DNA from: Psoroptes ovis
Lineage: Eukaryota > Arthropoda > Arachnida > Sarcoptiformes > Psoroptidae
NCBI GenBank assembly: GCA_002943765.1
Contig: PQWQ01000018.1
Coordinates: 581,501 to 645,500, forward strand
DNA length: 64,000 bases
Direction: 5' to 3'
A program made the position numbers and the translations under genes. Below, piece after piece: positions 1 to 13,575 of this stretch. A model generated the notes under the pieces. The model was not told where the DNA came from. It saw only the letters and a list, made by a program, of their open reading frames with translations, and ran no database searches. Numbering within the stretch: position 1 is the first letter of the stretch; each line of letters starts with the position of its first letter.

Positions 1-1460
1 GGGATCGAAAAAAGAGCAATTCCACAAAATAAAATCAAAATCAAATCGAAATGAATGCAAATTAAATTTAATTATATTCAGAATAATACAATAAATGTTG
101 ATCGTTTTATTGAAAATGAAAATCGAGACAATAAATACGAAAATATAAATTGCTTCGTGCCACAACAACAAATGATTATGATGATAATGTCGATCGATCG
201 ATTTCATTTCCCATATCAGCAAAGGGTTATTTGTAAATAAATTTAGACGAAATAATCAACATCCAAATAACGACGATTGATTGATTGATTGATTGATGGT
301 GAATGATGATAGACACATACACACGCATAAACAAATAGACACATTAACATGAACATTTTATGAGAAATCTTTGAAATCAACGATTCAACGATATCGTCAA
401 ATGGTTTTGCCGCTCTATATCATTTGATTACTCTGAAATTTCAGATCAATTTATGGAAATTCCAATTCGGCACGTGTCAATTTGCGCTTATCAGGGAAAT
501 ATTTATTTATTTATTTCGATTTGATTTCAAATGAGAAAAATGCTTTTGTTTATTCAATTCGGAATTTTGTATTCCTTTTTGAAATCTCATTGAATATTGA
601 TTTTTTGAATTCAAATTCGAAAATCAATTCATAAATAAATTCATAATCATTTTGGTTGGCGGCTGAAAATCACTAATTCAAAGCCATCACCACCACCATC
701 ATTACCACAATGATCAAATGAATATTTCAAACAAATATTTCAAACGATTACCGAATACATACAAACATAAATACGAGATCAAATGTCAAACGATAATAAT
801 AATAATGGCGATAATTGTGATATAAACAATGGCAATGGAAACAATAATAATAATAATCAAAATTTGTGATTTTTTTGAACCAAAAAGATTGAATCAATGA
901 ATGAATTGAATTCAAATCTAAATCAATCAAATGTTTCTTTGTTCCTTTGTTTTTGTTTTCTGAGGATTTTAATTAAAATAAACAAAATGGCACACTTGCT
1001 TGGAATGCACGCAAATTGCGATTAATTGAAATGGCCATATATCCAATTTATTCGAAAAATATTCCGCCTTTTGACCTTTCTTTGGTTTGAATTTGATCAT
1101 TTTGGTTTGATTTCGTATTTGTGTGTGATTTGTCTAATTTGATTTTGGCTGTTGTTGTTGTGCTTTTAAATAATAACAAGTATCATTTTCATCGATTTTG
1201 TATTTAATTCAATCGCAAATGATTTGATATAATCAAACTTGAAATATTTGAAATATCGAAAAATTATTCTTTTGTTTATTTATTTATTTTTGGGAGAAAT
1301 TACGAATCAAATAATTCAAAATACGAATAAATAAACATTATTTTGATTTTCGTATTTAGAAAAATTGAATTTTCTAAATTAAAAATTCTAATTTTAGATC
1401 ATTTCTCTTGAATTCATGAATTGTTTAATTTTCAATTTTGAATTGATTTTTATTTTTAAA

Positions 1461-1532
1461 GTTGTCCGAAAAGTTCTTGTTGATTTTCGCATTGATATTC
1501 ATCGTGATTTAATCAAGAATTTATTGGACAAC
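1461..1532. repeat. Short inverted-repeat element, copy 1 (mariner-MITE-like)
   Basis: The left end reads GTTGTCCGAAAAGTTCTTG and the right end, reverse-complemented, reads GTTGTCCAATAAATTCTTG. The arms enclose an unrelated centre. It is one of eight similar 68-88 bp elements in this window, and has no coding capacity. Confidence 0.6.
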
Positions 1533-2551
1533 AATTTTTCATTTTCGATTCCACGGAATTTTAAAACTTTCTAAAATTTTTCATTTTCAAATAAACCTGG
1601 GTCATTTCGAAACTTTCGGGCCCAAAAATGGCCAACAATGATGACCCTATCAGAAATTGGTAGCCGTTCAGCACCACCATCAATGGCTTCAATGATGATT
1701 AAAATTAATGGAAATTTAGGTCATTGAAGTCGTGTTTGTGCGGCACCAAATTATTTTTGAAATTTCAAATTTCAAATTTTGGTTTATTGACCCAATCGAA
1801 TTGTAAATATTACTCACATACAAACACACATTGACACATGGACCTTATTGACCATTATCATTATTGATCATAATCGATATTGTTGTTGTTGTTGTCCACA
1901 TTGGCAATCGTAAATGTCATTTGATTTTATGTCATTTTTACATGGCTGATGATGATTCAAGTTTTATGACTGTATAATACTTTCTTCGTTGATTGTCATT
2001 TGTAAGGAACAAAGTACGTAAATATAATTAAGACATTCGAGAAAAATGTCTTCGAGCGTTTATTTCTATTTCAAGAATTTATGATTATGACGAATCATCA
2101 TTGTCATCATCATCAAATGATTCAAATTTTGCCGCAATCTTTTTTTCAAATCTTGAGCCAATCAAATCAAATCAAGTGAAACGAATTGAATTTGGAAATG
2201 CAACGTTTCGCTGGAAATTTTGGTGATTTTTTTTTTGGAAAATTTTCCTCGAAATTTCATAATTTAATCCTTTGAACACTAAATGGAGAAATTCATAAAG
2301 CACATTTTGACTATTGAGGACGAAAAATGTGTTTTTGAGCCTTTTACAAAAATTCAAGAATTGAAATTGATTAAAAATTTGAAATTCAAACATTTGAGAA
2401 TATAAACTCATTTGGAGAATTAATTCAAATTAAATCCTAATCGAAGCTCAATCGATAATTAATAATCATGATTAATGAAATGATTTATTAATGTGTTATT
2501 AAAGGATTATGATATTCTCTAAATAAATAATAAATTGAAAAGAAATTATAT

Positions 2552-2630
2552 CGAGCTGTCCAAAAAGTTTTTGTCGATTTTTCTTTGAATCTCAACACGA
2601 TTTTCATGGAAAACTTTTTGGACAGTCTCG
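2552..2630. repeat. Short inverted-repeat element, copy 2 (mariner-MITE-like)
   Basis: The left end is CGAGCTGTCCAAAAAGTTTT and the right end reverse-complements to CGAGACTGTCCAAAAAGTTT. TATA-like sequence flanks both sides, which fits TA target duplication. The terminal arms match almost completely over about 20 nt. Confidence 0.7.
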
Positions 2631-5600
2631 TATATTTTTTCAATTATTATAATCATTATTTTATCCCTTTTTGTATTTTGTATTCAATGGATTAAGATTT
2701 ATAGCTCAATTTTTGAAAATCTAAAACAATACGACGATTTAAGCATCAAAAGAACAGAAAAATCTCTCCGATTGAGCCAAATTAAATCGATCACATGAAG
2801 CTGATCTGATCCAAAGCGTTCAAAACCGAGATTCTCGATCCTTGCTCGATGAATATGATAATAGATTCAGCAAGCTTTCCATTTCGAAAAAACCCAAATT
2901 CAATTCACCAAATTATCCAAAAAAAAAAAAAAAAAAAATTAAATTCAAATTATCTTTGAACGAAATTAAATTCTTGTATTTTGTTTTCCGAATACAAATC
3001 TACAAAATGTTTGTAAAATTGAAATTAAAAAATTTCTAATTTGAATTTAAACATTTTGATTCTATTATGATGATTGTTCATACAACGAGCCAAGCCAAAC
3101 CAAAACTAAAACCAAACATTCTTTGCCAGGTGTGAACCTTTGAATTTTCATTTTGTTCAAAAAAATGATTCAATCCAGATGTTACCCTGATACACATACC
3201 GATCATATGTTTTCCGAAAGCATCCCAAAAATTCATTATTTTAGGGTGAAACAAATTCTGAAAAAAAGTTTTAATTCATCCTAAACAAACAGGGAATAAG
3301 ACCGGTAAATCTGATTTAATTCTTATTTGATTGTCGATTGGGCAATGATCATTCGTATTTGTTTTTGACTTTTCAACTTTTCAACCTTTTTGGATCAATC
3401 TTCAATGTGCTTGATCAATCATTGATGTGTAATGATTCATTCGAAACCCTTTAATTCATTCACACTTTAACCCTTTAACTGCTTTGATTTAAAATCAAAT
3501 AAATTTTTCTGGTTTTCAACCCTTTTGTCTTATGGTACTTTTACTAATGTTTATTAGTTTTAATGATGATTAGTTTTGGCCATTCAAATTCATGCACATA
3601 CAATCAACGAATTACGAATAAGTTCGTCTGTGTGTGCTTATTTAACCAAACAAAACACATTGATTATAATGATTTACGAATGGAAAAATATTTCATCGAA
3701 AACAATCAAAATCACCATCAAAAACTTTTTTTTACCAAAAGGGTTAAAAGTTTATCATAGTTTTATTTTTGTTTATTTATTCATTTATTTATTTATTGCA
3801 TTAACCACATTTGAATTCGGTTATTTGCATTCAATATTATCTATTTGAACGATTCGTGGTTCGAAAAAAAAGGGTTTCCACCTCATCGAAATGGTTTCCA
3901 TCCACGATCACCATCACCTCCAAGCTTTAATCTTTGTATTTGATTTCAAAAATGTGGCCGCAAACATTTTTGACCCTAAGAACCATTTGCCTATGTTTCA
4001 TCACCAATTTTTCGATTCAGATTGTCAGTAGTCAATCAGTCAGTTAGTGCCACCGAATCAATCATATGCCAATCATATCAACATGAACAGATTTTGAACA
4101 ATTTTCAAATTTTCAATTCTTTGGAAAATGAATTTTCCACAAATTTTTAACCCGTTTTTGACTTTCAAAAAAAGCACTTGATATGAAATTGGTATTGAAT
4201 TTCATCCGGCTTTATTTTAGTGAAAATTTCGTTTTGAAATTTGGTATTTTTTGGGTATTTTCTCTGTGTATTCACTGCATGTATTTATGATTGTTATCAT
4301 TCGTTATCATCGTTGATTTTTTTGGTTGAAACAACAGCAGAAAAAATCCCATAAAGTACCGACAAAAGCAATATAAACATTTTCATTTATTTATTTTCAT
4401 ATGTCCATGGACATTTGTATGATTATTATGATTTTTGAGCCTTTCAATTTTTCAAAAATAATTATTGTTTTAAAGCTTACTTGCTTGATGAAACTTGTGC
4501 TTGATGATCATATTTATTTGTCTTTTTACCAGGGTAAAAGCTTTACCAGAATTCATTTTTCAGTTTTCATTTTTACCATATTTGTATAAGGGCCCCTAAG
4601 GACCCCTTTCCAAGAGCCAAAGGGCTATACATTATTCATACGGCTATTGGTTTTATTATTGGTTTCAAGTGTTTATGACTTCTTTTGTTTTTAACCGAAA
4701 AAATTTTTCAATTTCAATTTTTCGTTTGTTGAATTCGTTGGAAATGGATTGAAAATATGACGAAAAATGAAGACATTCATCATAAACATATAAGCTCATA
4801 GCCTTTGAATTTGCTTATTGAGAAGGGGTAAGAGTAGCAGGGTCTTCAATTCAAAGGTTAGGGGCTTTTGTTTTTTGGTTTGTTTATTTTTAAATTGAAA
4901 AAAAAATTTATGGCACGCGTCATTTAAACACAGAACCAAATTCATTTGAATTCATTGGGTTCGAATCGAAATAAAACTCGGCTCCTCCATAAACTTTATG
5001 ATCAGAATTCATTTTCTTATCATTAAATTCATAAAATTTTGATTAACCTGATGATGGAACGATTTCCGATCATAATCGATTCGGGTCAATTATATTCATC
5101 TTTGATCGAATGGTCAAGGTATAACATGGTGGACATGGTCAGCATATGCACACATGCAACATACACGTACATGCATGCATCCAGCGTGTGGTGGTGGTGT
5201 CACAGAGGTCCCACAGGGATCTTTAAAATATTTTGGCAACAAAATATTTTGTTTCATTTCACTATTTGATCATACAAGCGGCGAAATTAGCCAACACAGA
5301 AGGACTGATTAAGAATTTTTTGGTCATTTTTTCTGATTCAAAAAGGTATTAAAGGATTAAATCATGAAATTTCAGCAGAAATTTTCAAAAATTAAATTAC
5401 AAATTCTAACGAATGTACCTAAAAACGAATCTAATGACTATTTCAATAATTAATATTTTTGATAATACTCTCATTTGGAAAAAGTATTTTTCAAGAAGGT
5501 ATTTTTGAAAGGTATTTTCGAAGGGTTTCAAAGGTTTTAAGAGGGATGAAAGAGGGGTATTTTTCCACACACGTATTTTGACAAATTTTTACGTTGAAAT

Positions 5601-5909
5601 TTGTTCGCTTGGAAACCTAGGACCACAAACAACCAGCCAGCAATCAATCAATCAATTTGCAAATATTTTGTCAAAATCAACCAAAATTTGATTGATCATT
5701 GATTGATTTGTTACGGAAATGTTTATCTAAGATCATTTAAACCAAAAATGATCATACAAAATGCTTGAAATACCATTGAATCGGTTAATTATTTCAACTA
5801 ATTGTTTAGAATTTAATTATATCAATTCAAATAAGTTTGGCTAATAATAATTAGAAATTTACAAAGAACAAATAGGGAGGAAAAATCAATCATTAAGTCA
5901 ATCAATCAA

Positions 5910-8900
5910 TCAAGGACTATTGTTTGGATTATTTACGTCATTGATTGCGACCATCGGCGATGATGCCGATGATGATGATGACGAGGATGCCGAAGACGAC
6001 GAAGATGATGATGCAGACATTGATGATATTGGTGATGGTGATTTACCATTATTGTTGGTGGCGGTGTTTGATGCAAATCTTTTGCTCATCGATTGACGAT
6101 TTTCTTCTTCATTGCTTCGATGATAAATATCGGCAAAATGTCGTTTAAAATTTTTGGTGATTGGCTGCTGTTGGGCTGGTGGTTGATCATGATCAGCTGA
6201 TTGTGATGACATTCGTCCATATGATTTTATGATTGGCGACGATATCGATGTTGATGATGATTCTTGAACATTATCATTACCATTTACAACATCGAGTACT
6301 TCGTCTTCATCATCGACATCATTGTTTTGGCCGTTATCATGGCTATTATCATCGTTTTGTCGATGCAAGGTTTCCATATCATCATCATGTTGACTGATTG
6401 GTGAACGATTCGATCCAATCGAACATTGATCATTGTTGATTAATTTTTTATTCATTAAATTAAGTACATTATTGTTTGAATGATTGCCAGCAGCCGTATT
6501 AAGCATGTTTACCATTGTTGTACGATCATTATCACCAACACTATCATCATTTGAATTATTTGATTCATTTTTTATGATCACTTTATTATTATTTGATATC
6601 GGTGATTTATTATGGCCAATATGTTCATTGATTTTAATTGCTCGGTCATTCAATTTTTTATCATTTGGTGAATTAGAAATGTTAGCTTGCTGTAAGCATC
6701 AGAAATGAGAGAGGAAGGGATAAAAATTATTTATTTTAAATCATTTCAAATTCAAATCGATTGATTGATAATATGAATAAAAGGATGGTAAATGAATTAT
6801 TAATTTGATATTTACCTCATGATCTGAATGATCACCACCACTACCATTTTCCAATTTATCCGTATCGATTGAACGCCAAATTTTTGGTTGTACCATGGCA
6901 TTATTTGTCGATATGTTTGATCCGTTTGGTGAGTTATTGTTATTATTCGAATTGGAATGATAAAATGTTGCAGTATCAATGTTTGGAAATGCTGTCAACG
7001 ATGTACCAGAACCGATCGGATATGATGATGATGATGATGCGAATCCAATCGGATGAGTAGGATGTGGATATGGATAAAATGGTAAAAATGATGATGTGGA
7101 TGCAGCTGCATTGGGGTGATGATGAGCAAATAGCGAATGAGCTTGATGATAAGCAGCGACTGCAGCTGCTGCTGTTGCTGAAAGATTTGTTGTGTTTGCA
7201 TTTGATTGATTTGAATTTGTAGCATTATTTGATTCAGGTGAATTTAATACATTTCTATGATTCATTGATGATTGTGAAAGAATTGATGGTGGTGGTGGTG
7301 GAGGCGGTATATTTGATGCTGCAATCAATGATGGTTCATTGCTCGATGATGATAATTTCGATGTTTCCAAAGACTTCGGGAACAACGTGGCATCGGCAGC
7401 GAATGGCCATGAATGAATATGATGCGATGGTTGCGCCGTTGAAGACGGTGGTGGCGGTGGAAGCGGTTGCACTGATAATTGATGCGGCAATGCTTGGTGA
7501 TGCGGATGATGACTAGCTTGATGCTGAACAACATTCGATGATGAAGGTGATGGCCGTTGATGATTTGCGGCAAAATGTTGCTGCTGAGCTTGCTGCTGCT
7601 GTTGCTGCAACTGCATTTCATATGCAGCCTCATATTTACGTCGTGTCAAACGCATAAATGCAGCCAAACGTGTATGACGATTTTGTCGAATACGTTGAAA
7701 TGTTTCCCATCGTGATTGTGGTAATTGTAGCTTTTTATGATATGAAGTCGACGATGATGATTGTGGTAGATGATTGAGCATTGGATATTTCAATCCATCA
7801 TTCAGCATTGATTGATTGCGTTGTTTGCTACCACCAGCGATATTACCGCTCAAATCTGAATGCATTCGTTGTTTTTTGTTGGCAGAATTAGACATTGATT
7901 GCATATTAATTGAATCATCATGATGATTATGATTGGATGACATTGATTGTGTATCATTAGACCAATCCGGTAATCTATGTGAATTTATGGATGGTACAAA
8001 CAAAACAAATTTCGGATGAAAAATCACGAAAATTTTCAAAAATCAAATATCGCACGAAACAATTTGTTAACAAATTTACAGCAATAATCGAATATGACAA
8101 GCCATTGTGACACGTGTTTGTATTTTAAGTTTTAAAATGAATGGATAAAAGAAATTTCAAGTATTTGCAATTGAAATCGAAGTATTGAGCACGTGTTACG
8201 TGTTGTAATAATACGAATGTATGAATTAAAAAATTTCAGAAATTAAAATTTAAACGATTGTGACATTGACATACACACAGGCGCGTGTTTATGTACGTTT
8301 CCATATCAAATTTCAATCGAAATGAATTTTTTGATGTGTGTAAATGTACACATATCACACAACGGGGAAATATTTACGAAGTAAAAATTTCCGAAAAAAA
8401 ATTCAAATCTAAGATTCCCAGGTCGCGTGTCACGGTGTGTGCATGCATATCTAAGATCCATGTTTAGATATGGCTCAGTTGCTTATCATATCTCAATGAT
8501 CAGATGTTTAGCAGTGTGTCTGTCTTAAATGAAAGTATAAATGCTTAATTATTACGAACGAATTAATTGCTTAATTGTCGATTGATTATCATGATTATCA
8601 TTGATCAATGATGCAAAATTAATTAATTATAATTCTAATTAATTACCACAAGTGAATAAACACACATGCAGACACACACAACTGATGCTTTGGAAATTAA
8701 AATCAAATTAATTTGTTTTGAATTTTTGATTTCTTGGAAACATGGAAACATATCCACACATGCAGACACACAGGCACACGTTAAGCATCAAACATCCGAG
8801 ATTAATTGCTTTTTTCGCTTCCCCGAATTCATTATTATTTTATTACTTTGACAAATTAATAATAAGCATAAAATATCAACTGATTTAAATAATTAATTGA

Positions 8901-11247
8901 ACGAATAAACGAATGATAATTAATTCGATTCAATCAAATACCCGGATCTATTTCGATTTCTGTCATTCGATACAAGCATCGAATGACAAATTGATTGCTT
9001 TGAATGGAATGTCAAGGCGAGAGATTTTTTAGGGATAAATATTTGAATATTCAAATGATCATTGATTTTGAATGATTTTTGTTGTTGTTGTTTGTTGTCA
9101 GTGTTACGGCTGTTGTTGTTTACCATTAAATTTAATGATAGTTTAATTGAACATTCGAAGATTTAAGGGGAAAAAAATTATTCAAATTATCATTGGAATT
9201 AATGGTCGAATTGTTTAGAAAATTCGTGGAAAAGCAATTTACTTTGCGAATTATTATCAAAATGTCAATTGATTTGCATCGAGATAATGGACATTTAATT
9301 TGCATTGATAATGCAAATTAAATGTGTGTGTGTGTGTGTGTGTGGTGCCGTTTCCAAGAATATCTTTTGAAAAAATTTAAATATTTCAAATGAAATATTC
9401 AATTTAGAAATAATCAATTGATTTTCAAAATTGATTAGAAAATGTTTTTTTGATTGTTTTTCATTGGAAAAATTTCCATTTAAATTGAATTTTTCGAATT
9501 TTGTATTCAAAGGATTAAAATTTATTTTGTTTTTTTTGTGATAAAATTTCATGTTTAATGCTACTTACTTTCGCATTGAATCAATTTTATGCATTTCTTC
9601 GAAAAAATGTTGATTTATATCGACACCATCCAATGATATTGAACATATTGGACAATGTAATACGGCTGATGATGATAACGATGATGATGTGGATGCAATA
9701 TTTGTTGTTGATGTTGCCATTGATGATGATGTTGATGGTGATGAAGTGGACACCATTATTGATGAATTAGCAGGAATCAATGATTGATTATTCAATGGAT
9801 TTATTGGACCTGATTGTCCCATTGGTGGTGATGTTGGTGTACGTGATGCTATACGATGATAATTGCCAGTGTATGCTATCGATCGGAATCAATTTTGATG
9901 ATTTAAATGATTTTAATTGATTTGAATTAAAAATATTGAACTTACGTGATTCAGCTGCTTGTGTAGATGCTACCTCAGAACCAACCACATCGATTATCAT
10001 TGATTTACGAGATTGTTTATTGGTTAATGACTGCGAAGGTGGCAGCGGTGGTGGTGGAAATGTTGTGGAATCATTTGTACTTAAAGGGCTAAATAATACT
10101 GGAGATAGTAATGATGAAGATGAAGCAGATGATGATGTTGATGATGATGATGCAGATGCTGTTGAAGATGTTTGATGATGATGATGTTGTTGCTGTTGCC
10201 TAAGGCTATGATGTTCAGTGATATGTGGTGATAAATGTCCTTGTTGTTGCTGTTGTTGTTTAACCATCATATTTGTTAATGGCATCAATGGATGATGATT
10301 ATTTTTTGATTGTTGTTGTTGTTGTACAGGAGATGAAGATGCGGCAGCTGCAGCAGCAGCAGCAGCTGCTGCTGCATACATTGCTGATAATGAACTGTTT
10401 TGTATTGGTGAATGTTGTTGTTGTTGATTGGCCAATGATGTTGGCGACATTTTTGACATTTCATTGAATTCATTCAATTTTTTTCCTGTGATTATTTCAT
10501 TAAATTGGTCAAAAGTGATCAAAATAAATTTAAAAAGGTTATAAACATACCCGAATTGAATGATGCCGCAGGATTCATACGTGCTAATAATGATGATAAT
10601 TGTTGTTGATGTTGTTGCTGTGAATATAGCGATGAATATGAAGATGCTAGAGCAGGAGTATTAGATGATTGTTGCTGTGTTTGTGGTGATCCATTTGTTT
10701 GTTGTTGTTGCTGCTGCTGGCCATAAAAAGCAGCTGCTGCTGCGGCAGCTACATGTAATGGAAATGTTCCCGGGAACATTTGTGCTAATGTTGCTGCTTG
10801 GACATTACAACCGGACGCTATGGCTGCATGTAATAAATTTGCGGCTGCTGCAGTCGAATTGCTATTCATGTGCAAAGATGCTGCCGATGATGATGGTGGC
10901 GGTGGTGTTGGCGATGGCGGCGTTGCAGACGCATTCGATGAACCACCATTGTTCGATGAAGCATTTGCAGCTGCCGCGGCCGCTGCGGCAGCAGCAGCAG
11001 CCAACAGTGAATTTGTTGTCGGTGGTAATGTTGGACTTGGTGGTGTTTTTGTCAGATTATTCGACGATAAATGATCATCAACAATCGATGATGATGGTGA
11101 TGAACGTATCATTGAATGATGTGCTGCCGCCGAAGATGGTGTTGATGGTGGTGGATCCATATTATTCAATGATGTTTGTTCTTGTTGCTGCTGTTGGTGA
11201 TGTTGTTGTTGAGCTGCCAACATATTCAATGGTGACATCATCATCAT
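5910..11247 (-). CDS. RNF220: RNF220-like protein, five exons, C-terminal RING not in window
   Basis: Exons (minus strand): 11247-10551, 10485-9946, 9875-9569, 7974-6816 and 6689 to about 5910. All four joins have GT..AG and consistent phases (1, 1, 2, 0), giving about 1160 residues. An in-frame TAA just before the ATG at 11247 supports that start. Residues about 487-508 form a CPIC...H...H zinc-knuckle-like block. Residues about 602-630 carry SRWETFQRIRQNRHTRL followed by a basic RLTRRKYE. Human RNF220, a nuclear E3 ubiquitin ligase, has the same order: CPIC block, then a YQTFLRVRANRQTRL-type block, then a C-terminal RING. The rest is poly-Q, poly-A, His and Ser. The last exon runs to TGA at 5910, but a GTAAAT donor near 5935 or one near 6050 could splice to a RING exon outside the window. 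Family assignment rests on two short blocks. The protein is about twice the human length even without the RING. Confidence 0.62.
8961..8988. repeat. Perfect 11-bp-arm hairpin
   Basis: TGTCATTCGAT and its exact reverse complement are separated by 6 nt, inside the 1.6-kb third intron of the RNF220-like gene. Function is unknown. Confidence 0.5.
9291..9325. promoter_or_regulatory. Perfect 16-bp palindrome containing two POU octamers
   Basis: The arm ACATTTAATTTGCATT and its exact reverse complement are separated by GAT. Each arm contains the octamer ATTTGCAT/ATGCAAAT (9298-9305 and 9311-9318), the classical binding site of POU-domain factors. A third octamer lies at 9272-9279. A (GT)n tract follows directly. 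It sits in the third intron of the RNF220-like gene, so an intronic enhancer is possible. Regulatory function is inference. Confidence 0.4.
9322..9344. repeat. (GT)n microsatellite
   Basis: About eleven GT units abut the palindrome in the third intron of the RNF220-like gene. Confidence 0.95.
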
Positions 11248-11710
11248 TATTTATTTATGGTTAATATCAGTGAATATGATAATTAACTCGTTGATTCTAA
11301 TTATGCGAATTTAAGAAATATGTTCAAAGGTGCACATACACAGAAGATTTGCAGAAGTTTTCAGAAGAAACTGCTAAGAAACTTTGAAGAAATTTTGCAC
11401 AAAAATTTCAAGAAAATTGTCAAATTGTCTTCGAGTGTTAAAAATCAAAATAATCATTGAATCACGAATTCAAAACTCGAACTGAAATGACTCAAGTTCT
11501 TCGAGCATAAACAAAATTATAAAAAAAAAACTTGAACAAGTCGAATCAATGATGATGATGAGGATGATGATGATGAATACACACAAAGCAACAATATGTT
11601 GAAGTATGAAGTAGAAATGTTCAAAAGTAATCATACAACAGCAACACACTAAGAGTTGAATTATACGATCATCATGATTATTATTATCTATAATTGATAT
11701 GAACGGTAGC

Positions 11711-11729
11711 CACACACACACACACACAC
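11711..11729. repeat. (CA)n microsatellite
   Basis: Simple dinucleotide tract about 0.5 kb upstream of the RNF220-like start codon. Confidence 0.95.
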
Positions 11730-11977
11730 GGTACACACGCACAAGTCAAACTATTGTTAGACTATTTTTGGTGCTTACTGACTCATTTCTAATATAAGGT
11801 ACCTAACCAACCTCATAACCATATAATCATGGACTATGTCATCAACATAATCATCAACTCATTTTTTTTACTCGTCGTCAAAAATTGTTTTTTAGAAACT
11901 TCTTCAGCAAGTTTTGTATTGTTATGAACATTGTACTGTACAACAAGGCAACTGAACAACTTCAGCAAGTTATCAAT

Positions 11978-11995
11978 ACACACACACACACACAC
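11978..11995. repeat. (CA)n microsatellite
   Basis: Second of four CA tracts within 2 kb upstream of the RNF220-like coding region. Confidence 0.9.
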
Positions 11996-12206
11996 TTTGA
12001 AATGATATGACTAACTTGACTTGAAAGTTCAAGTCACTAAAAAAAGCAAATTGAAAAAAAAAATACTTCATTTGTTACACTCACAAATACATAGATTGAT
12101 CGATTGCATTTGACCACACCTCTTTCATTTGACCACAAATAGAAATGTGGGCGTTCCACAAATGTTGTATTGATTCACTTGGTGCAGTTTTTGCTGCACA
12201 CTCACA

Positions 12207-12226
12207 AACACACACACACACACACA
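12207..12226. repeat. (CA)n microsatellite
   Basis: Third CA tract in the same upstream region. Confidence 0.9.
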
Positions 12227-13556
12227 GTTAAATCTGTTATTTAAAATTATTTCAATTATTTGAATAACTCGAAGTAGTTAAACCAACACACTTACGCACT
12301 GAGCAAGCAAGGTAAGCAATTTAATATACACCACACTAAACACCACATGCACTACTAGGTTAGCTACTCGGTATATATATTTTCTATCGAAAACACAAAT
12401 AGAAACTTGAATTTTTGAAAGACTTACAACCTTAAACAATATCAACGATTTAATGATGATGATCATGAGTATCTCGGTGGACCATGATGCAGTAGTCACA
12501 CACAAAGTATATGGACGGCAGTAGTTTTTGGTAGTCTCATTCATACATAACATTACTCCAAACAACTACTAGTAGTAGTAGATTTCTTCTGGTTTTTACT
12601 CCTCTTTTCGACTCTTTTTCGATGAAGTAATACCTCATATCCCCCACTCATATTGTACCAGTTAGTCAACTTTATATTGTTCTGGTTTTTTTTTTACTGA
12701 GTGAGTGTAAATGTAAGTGTGAGTATGTCTTTCGTGTATGGATCATGATCATCATCATCATTCAAAGATGATAAACAGCAGCAATAACGACTAAGGCACA
12801 GTTTAGTGATACCGTAATAACAGTGTGTAACTTCATATATGGAACTTTTTTTTCTCAGTGTATCATAATTTTCTCGATAGTGGTGGTAGCAGCAGCAGCA
12901 GTGTATAGCATAATGATCCATTTGGATCAATCAAATCTCTTTGAGAGTTAACTAATTTTATTTAAATTGCTGCGCCATCCATATATACAGTATGTGAATG
13001 CAGCATCTACTCAGTACACTACTGTAGTATCTGAATCACTTAGTTGATGATGATCGAAAACACTTTGGTTACACACATTTACTCCACTGAGTTTGTCTAT
13101 TTTTTTTTTTTTTTTGTAGGTTGTAGTAAGTTCCCCAAGAACAAATGTGATATACACCACCAAAAAGGAGTCTAAGTTACTTCCTATTTTATTTTCTTAT
13201 GGCAGCCAATTGGTGAAATGAACTTAATTCGAAATAACACTTTTGGCCAATCATTTGATTACTCGAATGCAGCTCGGAAACTCCCATTTTTTTCTAAATT
13301 TTCAACCAACAACCAACTAGATCACCGAGTATCGATGCACCATAAACTGATGCTTATCACGAAGTAGAACCAAACCATAACCAGCTTACATGCACATAAA
13401 CAAATGTACTCAATTCTTAGGCCACAAACGAGTAGAGTTATACTGCTGATGTTCGAACTGATTCGACTGATGATATTCACTTGAACATTGCACATTACAC
13501 ATCACACATCATAAACTTGACTTGAGCCTGACTTTCTTTGATTATATTGGACACCA

Positions 13557-13575
13557 ACACACACACACACACACA
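13557..13575. repeat. (CA)n microsatellite
   Basis: Fourth CA tract in the region upstream of the RNF220-like gene. Confidence 0.9.

Larger units (their letters stand above)
1..5909. other. Non-coding AT-rich stretch, left flank
   Basis: I see no supportable exon on either strand. Open frames here are short, low in complexity and without domain motifs. The stretch lies downstream (minus-strand sense) of the RNF220-like exons, so it may be intron of that gene with the RING exon beyond the left edge, or intergenic DNA. I looked on the minus strand for a Cys-rich RING-like exon and found none. It holds two inverted-repeat elements (1461-1532, 2552-2630) and an A19-type tract near 2920-2938. Confidence 0.6.

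Noticed and set aside
4950..4975. GGTTCGAATC resembling a tRNA T-loop
   Set aside because: No acceptor-stem pairing, D-arm or anticodon arm can be folded around it.
5945..11264. Several plus-strand open frames opposite the RNF220-like exons
   Set aside because: They are shadows of repetitive triplet-rich coding sequence on the minus strand and have Met- or Val-rich, repeat-like translations.
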